Part shown: piece by piece, positions 22,301 to 34,300 of the stretch | How the letters are laid out: the number at the start of each line of letters is the position of its first letter | How positions within the stretch are numbered: the first letter of the stretch is position 1 | Origin: Brachionus plicatilis | Lineage: Eukaryota > Rotifera > Eurotatoria > Ploima > Brachionidae | Assembly: GCA_010279815.1 (NCBI GenBank) | Contig: QEOQ01000508.1 | Span: 2,114,968-2,178,967 of the forward strand | DNA length: 64,000 nt | Direction of reading: 5' to 3' | Notes under the pieces: model-generated | Told to the model about the DNA's origin: nothing | The model's input: only the letters and a program-made list of their open reading frames with translations | The model's database searches: none | Program-made: the position numbers and the translations under genes

Positions 22301-25300
22301 TGGTTGACCAGAGCACCACTGCTAATAAGCAGCTTTGCCAATTGAAAGTCGTACGGATAGATAAGTTCAGTGGCTAGAATGAGAGGGGTTTTGTTCTTGG
22401 AATTTTCATAGTTGACATCTGAACCACGCGAGATCAGCACTTTGACCGTGTCCAACCATCCAACGTCACATGCAATTGACAAGGCTGTGTTCTGGTCATC
22501 TTTGAGGTTGCGAGCATTTACTTCAAATTTAACAGAGTCCAAAATGGTGTCTATCAAACCTGTTTTGCCCAGTCTGGCAGCGTAATGAAGACAATTGTCC
22601 TTGGAGTCGCTGACCAGATACAGCAAAGACCAGTCTATTTCTTTGATAGCTTTGAACTTTTTTAAGCTCTTGAACCTTGGCAATGACTGTGGATAGGCTA
22701 CAAATCTGTTTTTTTGCAAAATTTCTTTAACTTGGTCTACCAGTTCGTTCTCTATTGAAAATTTTAGGGCGTCGCGTACTTGGGCCAAATAGGATTTTTC
22801 TAGCCGATGAAAATTTCGCGGCTGATACGGTCTTGGCGACCATGTAGACAGCTTTTCCAAATTTTTACGTTTCATACTAAAAAAAAACAAAACACTTAAA
22901 AAATTAAAACCTTAAAAAATAATTAATTCATTTAGAATTTTTTTTTTTTACTTGGATAAAATGAGTTGACTTGACTACTTGGAAAGGCCTTACCCGCCAA
23001 AATTAACCAGGCGCTTTTTTTAAATAAAAAACATTTTTTTTTTTTTAGACAAATCGAATGAAAAATTATCAAAAGAAAAGTATTTTAACAAAAAATTACT
23101 CAATAAGTAAACAAATTGAATTTTTATTTGAAAAATTTTAAATAAAGTTTATGTTTGACTTTTAGACATTTGTGCACTTTTTTGGACATTTTTGCCAAAT
23201 TCACCTCGCCCAAATCGTGGCATCAGGAAGAAAACTTGCGTAATTTGTACCTTAATGTAAAATTTAAAAAAAAAATTTTTTTTAAATTTATTAATTAATT
23301 AATTTATTAAAAGCTTTTATGCCATTACGATTCATCAGTTCAAAAATCGGCACTTAGCTGCTTGTACACCTACCAATATGAGTTTGTTAAGCCATACCGA
23401 GAAAACTTGGAAAAGCTACTCGAGGGAAAACATTTCCGCCACGAACTGGTTATATTTAATCTAGATGAGGGGTCGGGAGTAATTCACAATGATCATAGGC
23501 AAAAATTGTTGCCAATTTTGATGCGAATTTTGTATGGTAAATTCAACTCAAATGAGACTACGCACACGTCCAGTCGTGATACCAAATTTAACAAAAGATC
23601 GACAATAATTCAGTTTTTGTCATCATGTGCCGAGTATGAATTAAACTATTTTTTCAATCTAATTTTCGACTCAATTAATGTGGTCCTTTTGGACTTGAAT
23701 GAGAAAAACTCGGATCGATTTGATTTTAATGATAACAATTATGATGAAGCCAGAAGAGACCAGTTTTTAATAAATGTAATAAAGAGACTAAGTGAACTAG
23801 ATTCTTCTATTTATGACATAAAAAAATGCATTCCGTTTAAAAAAATACTCGGAATTTTGCAAACAATGGACATTTTGTTCAAAAAATTGGCCCGCCAAAT
23901 GGAAAATTTTTCACATCGAGTTTTGCTGATGTTGAGTTTTATACAAAAATACACTCTTAAATTGCATGATGAAATTATAGCGATTAATAAAGATAAAAAG
24001 CTGGTTGACGAATACCATGTTAATCTGATCAGAGTGATCAAGCAACAGGTTTCAATAAGGTTTAAACAGGTATGTTCACTTTCAAATTTTCAATTTCATG
24101 TTCACTTTATATATCTCCGAAAAAATTTTTTAAATTAAATTTTAAAACTTAAATTTTAAAAATGCCAAAATCATTTTTATTTTCAATCAAACTTAGACTT
24201 GGAATTGCCAATTACTAATTATTTCTAAACAATCTACGCTCTTAGCAGACTTGCTCAAAAGCCACGAAAAAATTTCGAATAATTTTTTTATGACATCAAA
24301 GACTTGGAATTTTATTATTTTTAAAAGTCTAAATTTAAGCGGCAGTGAAATTTGGAGCAAAAAAAATTAAAGCAAAGCAAAATATAAAAAATTTAATAAC
24401 AAATTGATAATTTTGAAAAGTTTTAGCATAAAAATGATTAAAAAGCTTTATTATTTCAGAAAAAATTCAAAATAATTGAGACTGTTTTTTTCAATATTCA
24501 ATCTGTTAAACTAAATTAAAGAATTTTTTAATTTTTGCTTTTTTTTACATTTAACAAATTATGTTCAAAAATGTTAAAGATTTAGTTTAAAAATAATTGC
24601 TAATAATTTAAATGAAACTGATGTTCAGTCTTATAAAAAATTTTTTGTTATTTTTTTGCTCTAAACTTCACCGTTGCAAATTTAATGATATAGATTAATT
24701 TAAAAAATGATTTAGAAAAAAGTCAAGTTAAAGTAATGACTTGGACATGAAGCTTGTAACTTTTATACAAGTCTGAATCTCAATTTAGTCCTATAAAGGA
24801 AAACATTTTATTTTTATTGAAAAATTTTTATATTTAAAATAAAAATAAAATATGCTCAAGATATATATCATTAAATTTCGATCAAAATGGCAACTTTGAT
24901 TCAACAAGCTCTTCCAGAAAGGAAAATAGGAAGATAATGGAGAAGCATTTTATTTTTTTTTTGTTTAATTTCAGGAATCAAAATACGAAATATAAACTAT
25001 AAGCCCAGTCTAAAATTAACGATTTTTTTTCTGGTAAGTCCACCTAAAAAAATAATTAAACTAAAAAAAGATGTTCCTATTTTGAGACCGCGTTTTTCTA
25101 AAAAATTTGTTAATTTAAAAAACTTCGGAAAAATTATACATCTTATTACAACACCAATTTTGCACCAGAACACCATGGGAAAATTTGCATGGATATAAAA
25201 AAAAATTCAATAATCAGCTCATTTTCACTTATAATAGCTTGTAAAAACGATTTAAATTTAAAAAATTCTTCAAAAATAAAAATTTTTTTTATTTACTTTT

Positions 25301-28300
25301 TGAAAAAGATTTAAAGACATTTTTATGCATTTAATAACTTTTGAACGAAAGATCCAGAATTGGTAAAAAGTCAAGTCTAAAATCAAAAGTCAAATTTGAC
25401 TTTAACTTTTAAAATTGCTTAGAATCGAATTTTCAACGAATAATTTTAAATTAAAAATAGCCAAAATCGATAGTATTTAGTAGTCTGATTAAATGAAAAG
25501 ATGCCATAGTTTCATCTATTTAACATTTATTCTCGTACTCCCCTGAAAATGAATTACCGATAGATAAGTTTGAATGTCCATTATCTTTTAATTAAAATTG
25601 TTTTTTCAAATTCTTAGATAACTTTGACCATGTCCAGGAAGATCCGTACAGCATAGAATATGTATTCGTGATCAGTTCGTCAAGATCCACAAGCTGATAT
25701 ATTCTTGTAAATTTGCGTTAGGGAAGGTTCTTTAATAGTCCATGCTAAGTTTCTTTGTTAATAAATTACAATAAATAAAGTTTCCAAGTCCGAGTTAAGA
25801 CTTGAATTTTAGGTTTATATCCATAATTTTCAAATTTGTTTTTTCTTATAATTATTCATAAAAAAGTGTTATCTAGACTATTAAAACGAGTTTGTTTGAA
25901 TGGAACATTAGTCCAAAAATGTTTGACACCATGAAGTTGATGATCAATTCAACATGTCATTTCAATTCAAAGAGTTTATATTTAGATATTAAAATTGATC
26001 TTTGAATTAATTTTAATAATTTTAATGTAACATACTTTACATGCTATGTAGATTTAAAAAATAAAATAATTTAAAAAAATATTTTCTCGACACATTAATA
26101 CTGCCGAATTTTAAAATTAAATGTATTTACTCATTTTTTAATTTCATTTCTAAATTTTTTATTTCAAAAGTATTTGTATCTAGCTTTCAAAATTAAATTT
26201 AAAAATTAAATTCAAAGATCTTTCTTTCCAACCAATACTTTTGTAATTAAAAAATTTTAAATAAACAATACTAAAAATGAGTTAATAAATTTAATTTTAA
26301 ATTCGATTTTATCAATGGATTTAGAAAATTTATTTTTTAAATCTACATAGAATGTAAAGCATGTTAAATTAAAATTATTTAAATTAATTCAAATATTAAT
26401 TTTACTATCTAAATATAAATTCTTTGAATTGAAATGACATGTTGAATTGATCATCAACTTCAAGATGCCAAATGTTTTAAGTTAGCGTTTTCTTTAGATT
26501 CAAAAGATGTGCTGACAACTTTTCTTTTTTTTAAATTAAAAAAGGTTTAATCTGTAGAAAATTTTTTTTTAAGTTCTTCGATACATTTGACCATTTGAAT
26601 TTTACCCAATGTGAATACTTCCTGATTTTCGATTCATTCGTTTGGCCCCAGTCAGTCAAATTACCAGTTGAATCTCTCCAAAGTGTGAACAATTTGCTAA
26701 AAATATTTCATCTATGGAGTGAGAGACCAAAATATTTCCCACTTTTCGTGACCAAAAAGACTGATTTTACCTTGCTGGACCCAAGCATCATCTCCCAACA
26801 GCCACTTGGTGGCTCAACCTTGTTGACAAAAATATTTGAATTAATCGACACTGAAAAATGCTCTCAAAAAGTAATCGATTATGTGCTTGAACTAGTGCAT
26901 AACCTGGTCTCTTTTGCCGATTTCAAAGAAGAGGAAAATTCGGACCCGGAACGCACACTTCAACTTCCATTCAACATTGTTTTAGATTCAAATGAAGAGC
27001 TTAATTTCGGAACTTCAATTCTTCGTCCTCATGTCAACTCAATTGTGAATCACATTGAAAAATTGGTCTCTGCCAACATGTCCAAAAAAGTCTTGCCAAG
27101 TAGACCTTTGAAAATTTTAGCCCGCATTAGCTCATTTGCGTCCAATTCTCAGTCTCAATGTCAAAAAATCATTCTTCTCCTAGTGCCATACTTGGTAAAA
27201 AATCGCATCCAAAGTGAAGAAAACGAAGTTAACATTCTAAATTCGATCAACTACTTGCTGAAACAAGTTCAAAAAGTGTCCGATTTTGTGCTTCCATTGA
27301 GCAGACTGTTCCTAGTGATAAAAAATAGACAATCGCGCATCGAGCTTGTAAACATTTTCAACACCATTCAGCAATTGGATTCAAATTTTGCTGGTGTATC
27401 CAAATTGATCAGCGATCTGAATGCATGGGACGCCAAAAAACTGGACGAGCCTGACTACTTGCTCAGACTTGAGGCCTTCAAGCAAATAAATGAAATAGTT
27501 GCCTCATGGTCAAGCTTTGACATCAACTTAGCTGCCATTCTAATTTACAATTGCTTCTTTTTCATCAACGAAATAGGCGACTTGGCCATCAAAGAATCAT
27601 CAACCAATTCAATCAAAATTTTGCTGGACAAAAGCTCGTCACTTGAGCTAAACAAGCAGGAGAAAAATTTGTTCGAAGCCAATTTCATGTCCTGTTTGAA
27701 ACTGGGCCTCAAGTCTTCTGTTGAAAATTGTCGCCACGAATACATCATCATATTTGTTGAGCTAATAGACAAATTTACCAAATATCTGCCATTTTTGAAA
27801 GATTTTCACATTTTATTCGATTTGGAAGACCCAGAAAAAGATTTCTTCGAGAACATAAAGCACATTCAGATGCACCGGAGAGCGCGGGCTCTGAAACGGC
27901 TGCAAATCCACTGCCAGCACATTTCCAATGAAAGCCTGCTCGGCTTCATGATGCCCTTGGTAAGATCATTTTTGGACAACGAAATGTACCACAAATACGA
28001 CTATTTGATCGAGGACGCCTGTCATACAATTGGCGCCATTTGCTGCACCCTTGACTGGTCCAAATACATCAAAATAGTCGAGTACTATTTGAAAATTTTG
28101 CCAAAGAACAAAATGAATCCGAAATTGGTGATCAAAATTTTGGTCCAAGTGCTGGACGCATTTCACTACGATCTTAGTTTGTCAACTGAGACCGACTACT
28201 ATGTGGACAAAGAGACTGAAGAAAAGACTGATCAAATGGAAGAGGGAGCAAGACGAAAAAAATTGGTCGGCTCAGCAATGGCTAACAAAATACATTCAAC

Positions 28301-31300
28301 AGTGACCAAATCAATAATTCCAGTGCTGTTCAAGTGTTTGACCAAGAAACTTAGATCAGAAGGTGAGCACAAAATGAACAAGCATGAGGATGAGGACGAG
28401 CAAATTTTGCGCGTGCCCATGGCTTTGGCAATTTTGAAATTGCTCAACAATTTGCCAAGGCGAACTTTGGAGACTCATTTGCCGGGTTTGTTGTACAAAG
28501 TGTGTGACATGCTTAAGTCAAGAGCCATGAGTGTTAGAAACACAACAAGAGATTGTTTGATTAAAATGGTTGAGACCCTGCCTGATAAGAAGTACTACTT
28601 AAATGTTTTCAGAGAGCTTGGCAATTCGTTGTTGAAAGGATACCAAGTGCATGTGCTTTGTTTTACCAATTTGGTAGTGTTGAAAAATGTTCAATGCAAA
28701 CTTCAAGTGGGAGATTTGGATTCGAGTTTGGCCATTTTGTTGAATAGTGTGAGGCTGGAGCTGTTCTCGGACAGCTCGGAAGAAAAAGAAGTGAAGCAGA
28801 TTGTTTCCAAGCTAATGGAGGCCAAGACGGTCAGCTCTTTTCAATCTTTGCAAATAATTGCCAAATTCCTGAGTCAATCGGAGCTCCTTACTTTGCTTAA
28901 GCCCTTCAAGGAACAACTTGATTTGTGCACTACGCGAAAGATGATTATAAAAATCGAAGAAGCCCTAAAATACATTATGAATGGGCTGTTGGAAAATATT
29001 AGTCTGAATACTGAAAGTATCATGTGTTTGGTATATGGATTGATAAATGATACATTTGATGCATTCAAGGATCCTAGTGCTTATAAGAAAAAGCTGAGAA
29101 AGAGACTAACCGATCAAAACGAAGTGAAACCGGCCAATTTTGATGAAGAAATGGACGAAAGAAAAATGCCGGAAAGCTGTCTCATTATACCTGTAGAGCC
29201 AAGACGAGGCGGCGATAAGCCCAGAACTCAAGCTAAAACCAACCAGCATATTATAATTGAATTTGCTTTGCAGGTAACCTTTTTAGTTGATTTTTGCATC
29301 TGAAATTTATCATTTTTGTGGGGTCAATAAAAAAAATAATTGAAATTAAAATTTAAGTTAGAAAAAGAATTAATTAGAATAAAATGAATGAAAGTAAATT
29401 AATTTTTAATAGTTTTTAATAGATAGTATTTAAATAATTTTAGTTAAAATTTAATATATAACATAAATTCATAAATTCGAATCTAATTTTAATTTGAACA
29501 AAAAATTATACTTATTTAAAAATTTAAATGACAAAAAATTTGTAAGGATATTTGATTTTACATTGGTCTGAAAGACCTACAATTTTATAAAGGGTTAGTT
29601 ATTTTTAGACACCTAAGTGTTAAAAATTTTTTTTTGAGCCTCCCAATGAAAAATGTGGCATTGTGAATTTTGGTACAAAAAACTAAAACAAAATATAAAA
29701 AAATGTCAAAGCTTAGGTTCTAAACGACCAAAACATGTTCTGTAAATTGTAGCAACTTATACATCTTCTGTACCACCAACATACGGATTCTGCGAAATTC
29801 TGCAAAATTGAGAAAAATGTGAATTTAGTACAAAAAACAAAAAAATATAAAAAACCCCATAGCTTTAATTTTGACTGACCAAAACATGTTTTGTAAATTA
29901 GAGAAACTGATATATTCTCTGTACCACCACTTAAAGTTGAGTTGGATTTTTTTAATAACACAAATTCACAATATTTTGAATTTTGCAGATTTATTGCAGA
30001 GTTTTGCAGAATCGGTATATTGGTGGTACAGAGGATTATCAGTTGCTACAATTTACAGAACATGTTTTGGTCCTTCAGAACTTAAGCCTTGGCATTTTTT
30101 ATATTTTGTTTTAGTTTTTTGTACCAAAATTCACAATGCCAAAAAATGTAATTTAGTGTTTTAAAGGACGTGGTATACAAATTTCAAGTAAAAAATTTGA
30201 AATTCAGATAGCATTTAAGTTTTGAATTTCTTGAAATTTAAAAAAAACGAAAAAATACTTGGTGTTTCAATTGTTTATTATTTTATTTATTAAATTAAGT
30301 TAAAGGCTCATGTAAAAATTGAAATATTTGATTAAGAAAAAATCAGAAAAAAATAGAGTATTTTCACAATCACTTTCTTACTTAAAAGAGATGTCGCAAA
30401 CTTTCAATTTTTCTTTCTAATCTCTGTAAAATTAGGGTTAGTTTTAGGGTTAAAAATGACAATTTTAATTAAAATATGAATTTAAGATAATACCCAAATT
30501 TTAAAAATAGATAAAATAATAATTATTATTTATTAATTTGAAATAAATTAATTAAAATTACAATATGAATTAAACACAAATTATTTAATTTTTTTACATA
30601 TTTATTTTGACAAGCCCAGTCTTTTCTTCTTCATTCGCACGCCGCATTGATCACATGATTTTTTTCTCTTGATTTTTCATCTAGTGACACTTTCAATTCT
30701 TCATCCAGTACCAAAAATTACAACTACTTAATGTCCACTAATTTTCATCGTATTTGATACCAAAAAAGCTAAAAAAATTGCATCATTTCGTTAAAATTTG
30801 TCCAATTTTTGCTCTTGTAATATTTATCCGAAAACCTTACACAATTCCTATGAAATAAAGGATTTTTATTTTTAACTAATATCATAGAATTGGACGTTTA
30901 TGATTGATCTTTTTAATTTTTACCATGATTCACATCTTTGAAAATATTTATAAAAAAATGGCTTTCCTTAAAATACGGATTTGGATTAAAAAATTTACAA
31001 AAAAAATATTTGAACCTTGAGAATCTTCACTGGAAGTCTGATTATCACAAATATCTAATATTGGACCAAGATTGACGCACGTCTATTTGGTAGAGTAAAA
31101 ACGTGCTTAATTAATTTTATTGATTTAGTTTTTCCATATTTAGGTAAATAATAAGCTATGTAAATGTGAGGCTCATTGGGCTAAGCTTTAAACGGTTGTA
31201 AGTGTCGGCCATTGTTGCCCACTTTACCCATCACATCGCTAATCATCTGATTTTAATTTTATTAAAATATTCTTCTTATTTTTTTTCAGAGTCGTCTAAA

Positions 31301-34300
31301 AGTAACAAGTCTTAAGTCAAGTCCAGACTTTAAATTTGCTTTATTTTTAAAGTCCAACTCAACGACTTTAATTTTTGACTTTTTGACAGCTCTGCTTAAA
31401 GTTCTCTTAAATATTTGACATCCTGCTATTAGTTCAGGCTCTGAATTTTCCGTTTTATAATTTTTTAGATTAAATTCAGTTTTATTTTTATTTTTAATTT
31501 CTGTTTTTAAACTTTTTTTAACTTGGAAAATCCGAATTCGTAATTTAGTACAATTAAAAAATCCAGATCCCCGGATCCGGATTTACTCAAAAATTGTCTA
31601 TTAATAGTCGGGAAGAAAAAAAATAAAAAAATTTTTTCAAATTTAAAATTTTTATTAAAATTTCATTTAAAATAAAATGAATTTAATTTAGCTAATGAAT
31701 TCATTAATGAGACAAAACCGTCTATTAGACGCCAACAATCAAACAAGAAATGTTCAACTTCTTGATCCTTATATACCAGTGTTTGTTGAATATCTAGATG
31801 GAAAATTTTTAAAAGTAACAATAATAACTTTACGCTGTCTAAGTGGCCTGCTAAAATGCCCGCTTCCATCTATTGACCAAAACTGTAAACTCATAGCAGC
31901 CAAGCTTTTTAATCTATTGCGAACATATTCAAGCTCGTCATCTGAGAGCGAACGTGGCGAAAACCTCGAACTTCTGATGATATGCTACAAAGTCATATCC
32001 AATTTAATAAGAGATGTCAAACAGTTTAATCTAGATGATGAACAACTACAGGTTCTTCTGCACTACGCGGAACGAAATTTGTATGACAACCAGAAGCAAT
32101 CATCGGCATTCAATTTGCTGAAAGCCATATTGTCTCGCAGACTGGCTTGTGAAGAATTGACCGAAGTCCTCGGCAAGGTAATGAAGCTAAGCATCCAGGC
32201 GGACTCGCCAAATGTCAGACTTCAATCGCGACAAACTATGCTTCAGTATATGTTGGAATATTCTCTAGCAGAAAAAAAATTGGTAAAGTTACTGGAATTT
32301 TATGTAATGCAATTGAACTATGAGTACGAGAATGGACGCGAATCAACTATTGAGATGCTGGCCACCATGTTTAGCAGTTTTCCAATCGCCAAATTGGATG
32401 AGCATGCAGCACTTTTCTATTTGCCCTTGGCAATTCAATTGCACAACGATGACTCAGCCAAATGTAAAAAATTAGCTTGTCTCGCTATTAAATCTCTAAT
32501 CGAAAAGATAAGTGAGGAAAAAAAAGAAAATTTGTTTAATATGACAATTTCACTTTTCAAAAATGACCAGAAGCCAATGCATAAACGAATTGCTGCTCTT
32601 TTGATCAAAATATTTGTCGAATCTGAACAAGAAAAGTTCGAAAAAAGAGTCGAAATTGTATTTGAAGTTCTTAAAATTGAGTTGAATTCTGAAAATTTTA
32701 GCAAAGTAAGTTAAAATTTTAAATTTTTTTAAATAAAAATTTTTTTTGCTCATTATTGATTGGATTTGAAAAAAGATAAAATTTTAATATAATAACGAGT
32801 TGTTTTCAAGAAATAAGTCAAGTCAAAGTCATGGCTTAAAATTAAAAAAAAATTTTCTCTAAATTCCCAAGTAACGTTTTTTGCAAGAATTTTTCAATAA
32901 GTTAGCGATTTTGCCTTATTGATAAGGTGACCATACAATTGGTTAATTGTATAAATAAATATATTTTAAATAAACCTTTAAAATATATTTTGCATCTTAA
33001 ATTTAAATAACTTTTAAGTTTAGATTTTAGACTCAGGTGAAATTGACTCTGTTGAATTTGATAACCAATTAGTGAGTCGAGTAATAAATGCAATAGTCTG
33101 AAACTTATTGTGCTGAGTTTACCTTAGTTTATTTGAATCTTGTCGCTAAAAACATTATTTTTCTTAATTCATGAGTTGACTTTGACAGCAGTAAAACCAA
33201 AGGGTTTGTTATAAGTTTTAACTATATCAATATTGATAATTTTACCAGAGAAACTAAAAAAGTGAAAACCTTCATTTATTTAGATGATATGATAATTTTT
33301 TAATTTTTAAAAAGAAAGGAAACCTTAAGAATACAAAAAATAAAAAAACTGATTTTACTTTATTCATGAAATTTGTAATCTTAGCTAATATTACGTAAAT
33401 TTAGTAGCATTTGGTTATTTAAAAATACATTTCCAAAAGTTGCTACCAAAATTACCAAAATTGTTGCAAATTTAAAAACCAAAAACTAAAAGAATCATGA
33501 TGATTAATTCTTTTCAAAATCTTAACTATTATACTTTTAAAATCAAATTTTTTTGATTTAATAACAAAATTTAAAAAAAATCATCTTAACCATCAAAATT
33601 TGTTTAATTTTTTGGTTGTTACTTTTTTTGCGCTTTCCAGAATATTCTTTAAATTTGCATCAGTTTTGGTAATTTACGCAAAAATTGCGTAAAATTAAGC
33701 AAGCTTTGGTAATTTTTCTTCAAAAAACTGAATATTACAAAAATCTTTGAAATATTACGTAAGATTTAAAATTGTAATAAAATCTGGGTCTCTAAATGGA
33801 AAATCAAAATTTGTCATATTTCATTTTATTTTCTAAAAATTTAAAGTAAATATTTGATCTTGATCTGAATAAATCTATTTTATTAACTATTAGATTGATT
33901 CTTTCTTTTCAGTAAATGATACTCCATCCAACAAAATGCATCATGAAGCTCTAATAAACTAAGAATGGTTGCAGTTTCATATCGGGTTTTTGAGTAGACT
34001 GAGAGATTGGTATGGGCACAAAAGAGTAATTCGTTTCTTTTAGTAGATAGACTGGTAAGAAGATACAGAGAAGGTTTCGGATCAAAATTTTCCCATTACC
34101 CAACTATCTTGTTTATTTTCTACAATTTCTTATTTTTTCTCTTAGTCATTCTTTCCTTTTCGTAATTGGTTTCGTTATTACAAACTTTTTTTATTACTTT
34201 TATTTGACACTTATTTTTAGTTGAGCTATAGATCCATACAGATTTAGAAATGTGTAAATAAGGTTAAATTTAAATTTAAAGAGAAAAAAACTGAATTATT

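Noticed and set aside
25614..25715. Short, less AT-rich stretch in UTP20 intron 7, open on both strands
   Set aside because: UTP20 exons 7 and 8 join in phase without it, and neither frame resembles a known protein.
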